The notes beneath the pieces were generated by a model, which saw only the letters and a list, made by a program, of their open reading frames with translations, ran no database searches and was not told where the DNA came from. Positions 56,675-64,000 of a DNA stretch of 64,000 nt are shown in pieces; position 1 is the first letter of the stretch, and each line of letters opens with the position of its first letter. This stretch comes from Sporosarcina ureilytica (lineage in GTDB: Bacteria > Bacillota > Bacilli > Bacillales_A > Planococcaceae): NCBI RefSeq assembly GCF_001753205.1, contig NZ_CP017560.1, positions 1,736,001 through 1,800,000 of the forward strand, read 5' to 3'. The translations under genes and the position numbers were made by a program.

Positions 56675-58948
56675 ATGAAAATTAGAGGGCGTATCGTCTC
56701 GTTTTTGCTCTTACTCGTTTTATTTGCGGGAACGATAGGTACGACGATAAATCCAATATTAAAAGATGTAAAACTTGGGCTAGACTTGCAAGGTGGTTTT
56801 GAAGTTCTTTATCAAGTTAAACCACTGAAAGACGATGACCAAGAAATCACTGAAAGTATGGTCGTTGACACCGCAGGAGCGCTATCCAAACGTATCGACG
56901 TACTCGGTGTAAGTGAACCGAATATTCAAGTGGAATCGAATAACCGGATTCGCGTACAACTTGCAGGTGTTGAGGACCAAGAAAGTGCCAGAGCGCTTCT
57001 TTCGACACAAGCGAATTTAACGTTTCGAGATGCTGATGATAATTTAATTCTCGATGGCAGTGACTTGAAAGAAGGGAAAGCCAAAGGAGATTTCGGTGAA
57101 AGTGGCGCACCCGTCGTTACGCTAGAAATGAAAGACCCAAATAAATTTGGTGAGGTAACCTCAGAGCTATCGAAAAAGATGCCGCCGGAAAACGTTCTTG
57201 TCATTTGGCTAGACTTTGAAGAAGGTGTCGATTCTTATAAAGAAGAAATTATGAAGCCAGATCCTGCATTTGTTTCTGCTCCGAGAGTATCGCACACAAT
57301 CAATTCTTCAAATGTTGAAATTTCTGGTAACTTCACCGTTGAAGAGACGAAAGAACTTGCTGGAATCTTAAATGCCGGTGCTTTACCAGTTCAGCTGGAA
57401 GAAATTTATTCGACATCAGTCGGTGCACAGTTTGGTGAACAAGCACTTAATAAAACAATACTTGCCGGTATTATCGGTATAGCGTTAGTCTTCATTTTCA
57501 TGCTTGTTTATTACCGTTTGCCTGGCTTTGTTGCAGTCGTCACATTATCGTTATATATTTATTTGATTTTACTCGTCTTTACGAAAATAAATGGTGTATT
57601 GACGCTCCCAGGAATTGCAGCATTAATGCTTGGGGTAGGGATGGCCGTAGACGCCAATATTTTAACGTATGAGCGTATTCGAGAAGAATTACGTGTTGGT
57701 AAATCAATCAAGACCTCATTTGATGCGGGTGCTAAATCTTCATTTACCGCTATACTTGACGCGAATATTACAACGCTTCTCGCGGCAGTTGTATTATTTA
57801 TCTTCGGAACGAGTTCTGTCAAAGGGTTCGCTATGATGTTAATGATTAGTATTTTAGTGAGTTTTATTACTGCGGTTTGGGGCTCTAGACTATTACTCGG
57901 TTTACTCGTAAATAGTGAATTGTTAGATGGAAAACCGGGTTTGTTTGGAATATCTAAGAAGCGAATTCATCCCGCATATGAAAAAGTTGATACACTCGAT
58001 TTAACAACGAAGTTTGACCGATTTGATTTTGTTGGAACTCGAAAAAGATTTTTCACACTCTCAATTATTTTACTTATTTCAGGTGCAATTGTTTTAGGTA
58101 TTTTCAAATTGAATCTAGGGATTGACTTTTCGAGTGGTACACGAGTAGAAGTACTTTCTGAACAAGCCTTATCACATGGAGAGATTGAGGAGTTTGTAGA
58201 CTCGATTGGCTATCCAGCAACTGATATCGTTATTTCGGGAGAAGAGAAAAATATCGGAGTCATTCGATATGTTGATGAGTTTACACAAGATGAAATTAAC
58301 AAATTGAAATCAAATCTTGCCGAACATTACGGTGCTGAACCGAATATTAGTACCGTATCACCAACTGTTGGAAAAGAGCTTGTGAAAAATGCGATTTATG
58401 CACTTGCTTTTGCAGCAATTGGTATCATCATCTACGTAGCATTCCGTTTCGAATGGAGAATGGGACTAGCTTCTATTATTGGTTTGCTACATGATGCCTT
58501 TTTCATGGTAGCCGCATTTAGTATTTTACGACTAGAAGTAGACATTACATTCGTTGCAGCAGTACTCACAATTGTCGGTTACTCTATTAATGATACCATC
58601 GTTACTTTTGATCGAATTCGAGAAAACCTGAACCGTCGCAATGTGATTAAAGATTCAAAAGAACTTGCGGATATCGTGAATAAATCACTTCGCCAAACGT
58701 TAACCCGTTCAGTGAATACGGTACTTACGGTTATCTTTGTCGTTGTGGCGCTTATGCTTCTCGGTGCAGAATCGATTCAAAACTTCTCGATTGCTTTGTT
58801 AATCGGTTTAATCGCCGGAACATATTCATCTATTTTCATTTCCGCGCAAATTTGGTACAACTTGAAGAAACGTGAAATGGAAGTAAAAGGTTCAATTAAA
58901 ATTGATAAAGAGAAAAAGCAATGGGGCTCTGATGAACCGGTTGTTTGA
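56675..58948 (+). CDS. secDF: Protein translocase subunit SecDF (fused)
   Basis: A 757-residue fusion of SecD and SecF, the form found in Bacillus. The SecD half has LGLDLQGGFEVLYQV, an outer P1-type domain and six helices with MAVDANILTYERIREELR. The SecF half starts near 445 (FDFVGTRKRFF) with LGIDFSSGTRVEV and TIVGYSINDTIVTFDRIREN. It uses the proton gradient to pull proteins out of the SecYEG channel. GAGGAGG lies ten bases before ATG 56675. Confidence 0.97.
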   Translation: MKIRGRIVSFLLLLVLFAGTIGTTINPILKDVKLGLDLQGGFEVLYQVKPLKDDDQEITESMVVDTAGALSKRIDVLGVSEPNIQVESNNRIRVQLAGVEDQESARALLSTQANLTFRDADDNLILDGSDLKEGKAKGDFGESGAPVVTLEMKDPNKFGEVTSELSKKMPPENVLVIWLDFEEGVDSYKEEIMKPDPAFVSAPRVSHTINSSNVEISGNFTVEETKELAGILNAGALPVQLEEIYSTSVGAQFGEQALNKTILAGIIGIALVFIFMLVYYRLPGFVAVVTLSLYIYLILLVFTKINGVLTLPGIAALMLGVGMAVDANILTYERIREELRVGKSIKTSFDAGAKSSFTAILDANITTLLAAVVLFIFGTSSVKGFAMMLMISILVSFITAVWGSRLLLGLLVNSELLDGKPGLFGISKKRIHPAYEKVDTLDLTTKFDRFDFVGTRKRFFTLSIILLISGAIVLGIFKLNLGIDFSSGTRVEVLSEQALSHGEIEEFVDSIGYPATDIVISGEEKNIGVIRYVDEFTQDEINKLKSNLAEHYGAEPNISTVSPTVGKELVKNAIYALAFAAIGIIIYVAFRFEWRMGLASIIGLLHDAFFMVAAFSILRLEVDITFVAAVLTIVGYSINDTIVTFDRIRENLNRRNVIKDSKELADIVNKSLRQTLTRSVNTVLTVIFVVVALMLLGAESIQNFSIALLIGLIAGTYSSIFISAQIWYNLKKREMEVKGSIKIDKEKKQWGSDEPVV

Positions 58949-58975
58949 TCATGTATGATACGTTTGAACACATGA

Positions 58976-59014
58976 AAACACAGGGTATACATCTTGTATA
59001 TCTTGTGTTTTTTT
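58976..59014 (+). terminator. Terminator of secDF
   Basis: AACACAGGGTATAC pairs with GTATATCTTGTGTT at 12 of 14 positions and ends in seven Ts. Confidence 0.85.
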
Positions 59015-59031
59015 AAGGGAGGAATTAGGAA

Positions 59032-59358
59032 ATGAAGTTTCAATGGACTTGGATAGTTGGCCTTTTATTTGCTGTCATTATTGCTGTATTTTCCGTAATC
59101 AATGTAGATGCCGTTCCTGTAAATTATGTATTTGGAACTGCAGAATGGCCGCTTGTCCTCGTTATTTTAGGTTCTGCATTACTTGGGGCTGCAGTCAGCG
59201 GCATTGTTGCTTTATTTCGTTCAGTAGCGGGCAAGCATCAAGTTAAAGAATTATTAAAAGATGTGAATGCAAAAGAATTATTAATTGCAGCCCAGCAAAA
59301 TGAAATCGCTGAGCTACAAAAACAGATTCCACGGAAAAAAGAACATGTAGAAAAATAA
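59032..59358 (+). CDS. LapA-domain membrane protein (YrvD-like)
   Basis: A 108-residue protein with two membrane helices (WIVGLLFAVIIAVFSVIN and PLVLVILGSALLGAAVSGIVA) and a coiled-coil cytosolic tail (ELLIAAQQNEIAELQKQI), the LapA/DUF1049 layout. In B. subtilis yrvD has this place between secDF and recJ. Its role is uncertain; relatives in E. coli help assemble lipopolysaccharide, which this organism lacks. AGGGAGGA precedes ATG 59032. Confidence 0.88.
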   Translation: MKFQWTWIVGLLFAVIIAVFSVINVDAVPVNYVFGTAEWPLVLVILGSALLGAAVSGIVALFRSVAGKHQVKELLKDVNAKELLIAAQQNEIAELQKQIPRKKEHVEK

Positions 59359-59374
59359 CTTTAACTTTTTGTAC

Positions 59375-59416
59375 AAAAAGCATTGCTTTCATATTTAACT
59401 AAAGCAATGCTTTTTT
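59375..59416 (+). terminator. Terminator of the LapA-domain gene
   Basis: AAAAAGCATTGCTTT pairs with AAAGCAATGCTTTTT around an 11-nt loop, ending in a T-run. Confidence 0.93.
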
Positions 59417-59527
59417 CTGTGAAATAGGTCCTCAGGAAGTTCATTTGCTTTACTGTTAGAAAATGCTTCTCGTTTTCTTTAAGATAACGCAAGCATCCGT
59501 TACAATAGAAATAAGGATGTGAATAGC

Positions 59528-61867
59528 TTGATAGAATCAATGAAAAAATGGTTGATTGAAAGACCCGATGAAAAGTTAGTGAATCATTTTACAGAGGAAC
59601 TAAATATTCCTTCTGTCCATGCTAAAATATTAATTTCAAGAGGGATTACAAATATAAATGAGGCAAAAGACTTTTTAAATACTGATGAAACTTCTTTACA
59701 TGACCCTTTTTTATTCCATCAAATGGGCCATGCAGTTGAACTGATTAAAAACGCGATTCAACTGAATAAAAAAATTGCTATCTATGGCGACTATGATTGT
59801 GATGGCGTCACCAGTATAACCGTATTAATGACTGCTTTAGAACGTCTTGGTGCCGATGTGTTTTTCGTCATTCCGAATCGATTTGAACACGGATATGGCC
59901 CACATAAAGATTTGTTTCAAGAAATTTATGAAGCAGGCGCATCGATGATCATAACTGTCGATAATGGTGTGTCTGGCATTGATGAAATTGCTTTTGCCAA
60001 AACGCTTGGGATGGAAGTTATTATTACTGACCATCACGAAGCTGGAGAAGTATGGCCGGAAGCTGATGCAATTCTTCATCCAAGACATCCTGAAGGAAAA
60101 TATCCATTTCCGGATTTAGCAGGCGTTGGGGTGGCATTTAAATTAGCTTGTGCATTATTGGGGGAAATCCCAAAAGATTTATTGGAAATCGTTGCAATTG
60201 GAACTGTTGCAGATTTAGTCCCTTTGCGGGGAGAAAACCGTTATTTCGTTAAAAAAGGAATTGAATTGATGCGGAAAACACGGCGACCTGGCATACAGGC
60301 ACTGGCCAAAGTTGCGGGAACCGCGCAAGACCAATTAACGGAAGAATCTATAGGGTTTATGATAGGGCCGCGTTTGAACGCACCAGGACGACTTGGAGAC
60401 GCTGCACCTGCAGTTGAATTATTGAAAACAGAAGATGTTTTGATTGCTTCGGGTCTTGCAGAAGAACTTGATGAGTACAACAAAGAACGTCAGGCAATCG
60501 TTTCTACGATTACAAAAGAAGCGGAAGCAATGGTTCAAAATATGTATGGCAATGATATTCCAGCTGTATTTGTTCTTGCCAAAGAAGGATGGAATCCAGG
60601 TGTTGTAGGGATTGTTGCGTCTAGACTAACGGATAAATATTATCGTCCAGCAATTATTCTGTCACTAGACCATGAAACCGGCATGGCAAAAGGTTCTGCT
60701 AGAAGTATTGAAGGATTTAATATGTATGAGGAACTGACAAAAAATGCTGGGATTTTATCACATTTTGGTGGTCATCCAGTCGCAGCAGGTTTGTCGTTGG
60801 AAATTGATCATATCGCTTTATTACGCGAACAGTTAATTGAGCAAGCTGAAGCGACGATGACGAAAGAGCAGTTTATTCCCAAATTGGCGATTGATGTGCC
60901 GCTTTCGTTAGATGAAATCGACGTTAATATTTTACAATCGCTTGATGTATTACGACCGTTCGGCATGGATTTTGAAAAGCCGACTTATTTAATTGAAGAT
61001 GTTTCCGCTGCTTCGATACGAAAAATTGGTGCCGCACGCAATCACTTAAAGGTAGAATTGACGGATGGTACAGAAAGACTTGATGCAATTGGTTTTGGAT
61101 TAGGAGAGCTTGCGGATCATATAAGTCCGGGCATTCGATTTTCAATCGTTGGGGATCTACAAATAAATGAATGGAATGGCAATAAAAAGCCACAACTATT
61201 AGTAGAGGATATTCATTCAAGTGAGTGGCAATTATTTGATTTGCGAGGGATTCGAGAAGTATCACGTTGGTTACATACTGTACCGAATACAAAATCAACA
61301 TTTTTTGCATTCCAAGAACGAACAATCAAACAATTACGTCCAGCAATGAATGGACATACAATTCAATTGTACGGTGAACATCAACTACCAACTAACGAGT
61401 CGCTAATCCTGCTTGATCTGCCGAATGACGCAACACAATTGAAAGAAGTAGTAAAAGAAAGTGAGCCAAGCAGAATTTACGCTCATTTCCACGTTCCTGA
61501 ATCGACATATTTTGACGCAATTCCAGGACGCGAACAATTTGGTTGGTATTACAGCTTTCTTAAAAGTCGAGGCAGTTTTGACTTGAAAACAAACGGTGAG
61601 AAACTCGCACAACATAAAGGGTGGAAAAATGATGTCGTTTTTTTCATGTCAGAGGTGTTTTCTGATTTAGGATTTGTTAAAATTGAAGATGGTGTCATTA
61701 CGCTGATGGAAACGAGTGAAAAACGTGATTTAACAGAAGCGCCTACGTACAAAAGACGTGAGCGTAAAATGGAACTTGAAAAGAAATTACTGTATGCGCC
61801 ATATAATGAATTGAAACGATGGTTTGACACGATACGTTGTGGAACGATCGATAGGGAGGAACAATAA
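59528..61867 (+). CDS. recJ: Single-stranded-DNA-specific exonuclease RecJ
   Basis: A protein of about 779 residues. The DHH domain has [21 protein letters not shown] and [24 protein letters not shown]1 ([14 protein letters not shown] ... [12 protein letters not shown]) and an OB-type domain follow, then the Firmicutes C-terminal extension. It is a 5'-3' ssDNA nuclease in recombination and mismatch repair. The start is uncertain: TTG 59528 after AAGGATG, with GTG 59519 and ATG 59540 as in-frame alternatives. It overlaps apt by one base (TAATG). Confidence 0.95.
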   Translation: MIESMKKWLIERPDEKLVNHFTEELNIPSVHAKILISRGITNINEAKDFLNTDETSLHDPFLFHQMGHAVELIKNAIQLNKKIAIYGDYDCDGVTSITVLMTALERLGADVFFVIPNRFEHGYGPHKDLFQEIYEAGASMIITVDNGVSGIDEIAFAKTLGMEVIITDHHEAGEVWPEADAILHPRHPEGKYPFPDLAGVGVAFKLACALLGEIPKDLLEIVAIGTVADLVPLRGENRYFVKKGIELMRKTRRPGIQALAKVAGTAQDQLTEESIGFMIGPRLNAPGRLGDAAPAVELLKTEDVLIASGLAEELDEYNKERQAIVSTITKEAEAMVQNMYGNDIPAVFVLAKEGWNPGVVGIVASRLTDKYYRPAIILSLDHETGMAKGSARSIEGFNMYEELTKNAGILSHFGGHPVAAGLSLEIDHIALLREQLIEQAEATMTKEQFIPKLAIDVPLSLDEIDVNILQSLDVLRPFGMDFEKPTYLIEDVSAASIRKIGAARNHLKVELTDGTERLDAIGFGLGELADHISPGIRFSIVGDLQINEWNGNKKPQLLVEDIHSSEWQLFDLRGIREVSRWLHTVPNTKSTFFAFQERTIKQLRPAMNGHTIQLYGEHQLPTNESLILLDLPNDATQLKEVVKESEPSRIYAHFHVPESTYFDAIPGREQFGWYYSFLKSRGSFDLKTNGEKLAQHKGWKNDVVFFMSEVFSDLGFVKIEDGVITLMETSEKRDLTEAPTYKRRERKMELEKKLLYAPYNELKRWFDTIRCGTIDREEQ

Positions 61868-62379
61868 TGAATTTAAAAGACTATGTAACGGTTGTGCCAG
61901 ATTATCCAAAGGAAGGCATTACCTTTAAAGATATTACAACGATTATGGATAACGGAGAAGCGTATAAATTTGCAACAGATGAAATTGTAAAATACGCACA
62001 GGAATTAAATACCGATCTTATTGTGGGACCAGAAGCAAGAGGGTTTATTATTGGATGTCCGGTTGCGTACGCGCTGGAGATTGGATTTGCACCTGTCCGT
62101 AAACCGGGAAAACTACCGCGTGAAACGGTAAGCGTAGATTATGATCTCGAATACGGTCAAGATACACTGACGATTCATAGCGATGCGATTAAGCCAGGTC
62201 AAAGGGTTCTAATTGTAGATGATTTATTAGCGACTGGTGGGACAATTGGTGCAACAATCGCACTTGTTGAAAAACTTGGTGGCATCGTTGTCGGCTGTGC
62301 ATTTATCATCGAACTTTCCTACTTAAATGGACGTGACAAGTTAAAAGGATATGATATGCGCGCACTAATTACGTACTAA
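61867..62379 (+). CDS. apt: Adenine phosphoribosyltransferase
   Basis: A 170-residue type I phosphoribosyltransferase that converts adenine and PRPP to [32 protein letters not shown] and the PRPP loop [17 protein letters not shown] are intact. It starts at the recJ stop. The recJ-apt-relA order is conserved in Bacillales. AGGGAGGA precedes ATG 61867. Confidence 0.97.
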   Translation: MNLKDYVTVVPDYPKEGITFKDITTIMDNGEAYKFATDEIVKYAQELNTDLIVGPEARGFIIGCPVAYALEIGFAPVRKPGKLPRETVSVDYDLEYGQDTLTIHSDAIKPGQRVLIVDDLLATGGTIGATIALVEKLGGIVVGCAFIIELSYLNGRDKLKGYDMRALITY

Positions 62380-62407
62380 CTTTAATAAAAAGCATTTGAA
62401 ACAAACT

Positions 62408-62461
62408 GACCATGCATTCCCCTCCAAACATATTAATTTGTGAGGGGGAGCGGTCTTTTTT
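62408..62461 (+). terminator. Terminator of recJ-apt
   Basis: A long stem (GACC ... CCCCTC-CAAA against TTTG-GAGGGG ... GGTC) is followed by TTTTTT. Confidence 0.88.
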
Positions 62462-62476
62462 GTTATATTGTTTGTC

Positions 62477-62515
62477 CGAATGGTCTTATAAATAGCTTAA
62501 AGACATTCGTCTTTT
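62477..62515 (+). terminator. Second terminator-like hairpin after apt
   Basis: CGAATG-g-TCTT pairs with AAGA-CATTCG with one bulge, then TCTTTTCT follows. It lies 20 bp after the main terminator, so it is a backup terminator or the start of a regulated relA leader. In 62516–62824 I see no gene; a 7-bp hairpin (CTTTAGG/CCTAAAG) occupies 62768–62790. Confidence 0.5.
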
Positions 62516-62824
62516 CTAGAGCGCAGTTGAAAAAAATGCTTGCCAGGCAGAAATGAAACGTTACACGTCATATCATTTCAATAATCTAGGTTTTTGCATC
62601 TTCTTGTTGAAAAGCTTATGATAGGGAGAAAGGTCATTTTTCAAAATATTAATTTGTTTTGCTATGATGTCTTTGTTAAAATTAAAAAAGCACAGTGAGC
62701 GAAAGAACTTTATCATAGAACAAACTATACAATGGCAATGGGATTTTTGTTACTTAGAATGATTGACCTTTAGGCTTGTCTTTCCTAAAGATACCAAAGT
62801 CCCGATTTGAAAGGAGCTTTACAT

Positions 62825-64000
62825 ATGGCGAAGGATAGGGATATGACTGCTGAAGATATTTTCACGCTCGTCTCTTCGTATATGAATGATGAACATGTAG
62901 CTTTCGTAAAAAAAGCATATGAAGCGGCGAAATCTGCACACGAGGGGCAATATAGAAGCTCAGGCGAAGCATATATCCTTCACCCGGTTCAAGTTGCAGG
63001 CATTCTAGCACAGTTACAAATGGATCCAGCTACGGTTGCAGCAGGGTTTCTTCATGATGTCGTAGAAGACACTGAGGTCAGTCGAGATGATATTATCGAA
63101 GATTTCGGCGAAGAAGTTGCGATGCTTGTCGATGGCGTTACTAAACTAGAAAAACTAAAATTTAGGTCGAAAGAAGAGAAGCAAGCTGAAAACCATAGAA
63201 AAATGTTTGTGGCAATGGCTCAAGATATCCGAGTCATTTTAATAAAGCTTGCTGACCGTCTACATAATATGCGAACGTTAAGACATGTTCCAGTTGAAAA
63301 ACAACGCCGTGTTTCAGCGGAAACATTGGAAATATTTGCCCCGTTAGCGCATCGTCTAGGGATTTCAACAATTAAGTGGGAATTGGAAGATATTGCGCTG
63401 CGCTATTTAAAACCGCAGCAATATTACCGTATCGTCAACATGATGAAACAAAAAAGAGTTGAGCGGGAAGATTACTTAAAAGATTTAATGGACCAAATGA
63501 AAACCGAAATTAATAAAATGAATATCGAGGCGGACTTATCAGGTCGACCAAAGCATTTATACTCTATCTATCGAAAAATGGTTATACAGGAAAAGGAATT
63601 CGAAGAGATTTATGATTTATTAGCGGTTCGAATCATTGTGAAAAGTATTAAGGATTGTTATGCCGTTCTGGGGATCATTCATACGTTATGGAAACCAATG
63701 CCTGGCAGATTTAAAGACTATATTGCAATGGCGAAGCAAAATTTATATCAATCTCTCCATACGACCGTAGTAGGCCCCGGTGGAGACCCATTAGAAGTGC
63801 AAATTCGTACTGAAGAAATGCATAAGATTGCCGAATACGGTGTTGCGGCGCATTGGGCTTATAAAGAAGGTAAAAATGCGAGTAATAATCCACAAGATAT
63901 TGATTCTAAACTTACATGGTTTAGAGAGATTTTAGAATTCCAAAATGAATCTTCGGACGCGGAAGAATTTATGGAATCTTTGAAGTTTGATTTATTCTCA
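62825..64000 (+). CDS. relA: GTP pyrophosphokinase / (p)ppGpp hydrolase Rel, N-terminal part
   Basis: The first 392 codons of a long RelA/SpoT-homologue gene running off the right edge, with no stop inside the window. The hydrolase HD domain has [12 protein letters not shown] and [14 protein letters not shown] (His76-Asp77); [14 protein letters not shown] follows. The synthetase domain has [19 protein letters not shown] and [18 protein letters not shown]. It makes and destroys the stringent alarmone. ATG 62825 follows GAAAGGAGC. The C-terminal TGS and ACT regulatory domains lie beyond the window. Confidence 0.97.
   Translation, partial: MAKDRDMTAEDIFTLVSSYMNDEHVAFVKKAYEAAKSAHEGQYRSSGEAYILHPVQVAGILAQLQMDPATVAAGFLHDVVEDTEVSRDDIIEDFGEEVAMLVDGVTKLEKLKFRSKEEKQAENHRKMFVAMAQDIRVILIKLADRLHNMRTLRHVPVEKQRRVSAETLEIFAPLAHRLGISTIKWELEDIALRYLKPQQYYRIVNMMKQKRVEREDYLKDLMDQMKTEINKMNIEADLSGRPKHLYSIYRKMVIQEKEFEEIYDLLAVRIIVKSIKDCYAVLGIIHTLWKPMPGRFKDYIAMAKQNLYQSLHTTVVGPGGDPLEVQIRTEEMHKIAEYGVAAHWAYKEGKNASNNPQDIDSKLTWFREILEFQNESSDAEEFMESLKFDLFS

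Overview
The window is a chromosomal segment of a low-to-moderate GC, endospore-forming Bacillales bacterium. The backbone order hemCDBL–spoVID–valS ... folC ... comC–spoIIB–maf–radC–mreBCD–minCD–spoIVFAB–rplU–prp–rpmA–spo0B–obg–pheB–pheA–safA–yebC–ruvAB–queA–tgt–yajC–yrbG–spoVB–comN–secDF–yrvD–recJ–apt–relA is the Bacillus subtilis-type order. The insertions and the type IV pilus operon upstream of comC fit Planococcaceae, with a Sporosarcina-like genus the best guess; this is inferred from gene order and protein character only. No rRNA, tRNA, CRISPR array, prophage or insertion sequence was recognised.

Layout. 1–3158: end of the haem (5-aminolevulinate to uroporphyrinogen) operon. 3282–4091: a shortened SpoVID-like coat morphogenesis protein. 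4325–7280: T-box-controlled valS. 7385–11620: an inserted L-carnitine catabolism block (TetR regulator, BKACE cleavage enzyme, carnitine dehydrogenase, thioesterase, betaine/carnitine-binding lipoprotein). 11944–13806: three minor-pilin-like genes. 13887–15547: two opposite-strand RimK-like ATP-grasp genes. 15608–16825: folC. 16930–20404: two paralogous membrane GAF-GGDEF proteins. 20619–29812: type IV pilus operon (VanW/G5-like protein, pilB, pilT, pilC, pilA, pilM, pilN, pilO, prepilin peptidase). 29899–38876: spoIIB-like, maf, radC, cell-shape and division genes, the SpoIVF protease complex and ribosomal proteins L21/L27 with the L27 protease Prp. 39180–45255: spo0B, obg, pheB/pheA, safA, a CotS-like kinase-fold protein and yebC. 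45522–50262: a small unknown gene, ruvAB, queA, tgt and yajC. 50382–55833: yrbG, spoVB (minus strand), glcT and ptsG with its antiterminator target. 56237–64000: comN, secDF, yrvD/lapA, recJ, apt and the start of relA.

How the genes work together. The carnitine block should turn L-carnitine into glycine betaine plus acetoacetate. Two related TetR-type sites, one in the regulator's own promoter and one before the catabolic operon, suggest substrate-responsive control. The pilus genes encode a near-complete type IVa machine except for a secretin, as expected for a Gram-positive, and the two putative diguanylate cyclases sit directly beside it. Sporulation genes are scattered along the backbone, several in shorter forms than in B. 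subtilis.

The least explained element is a tandem pair of about 120-bp units at 33060–33300, between mreB and mreC. Both can fold into the same long hairpin, and the two copies differ by compensatory base-pair changes. This pattern points to a conserved structured element that matches no family I can name.
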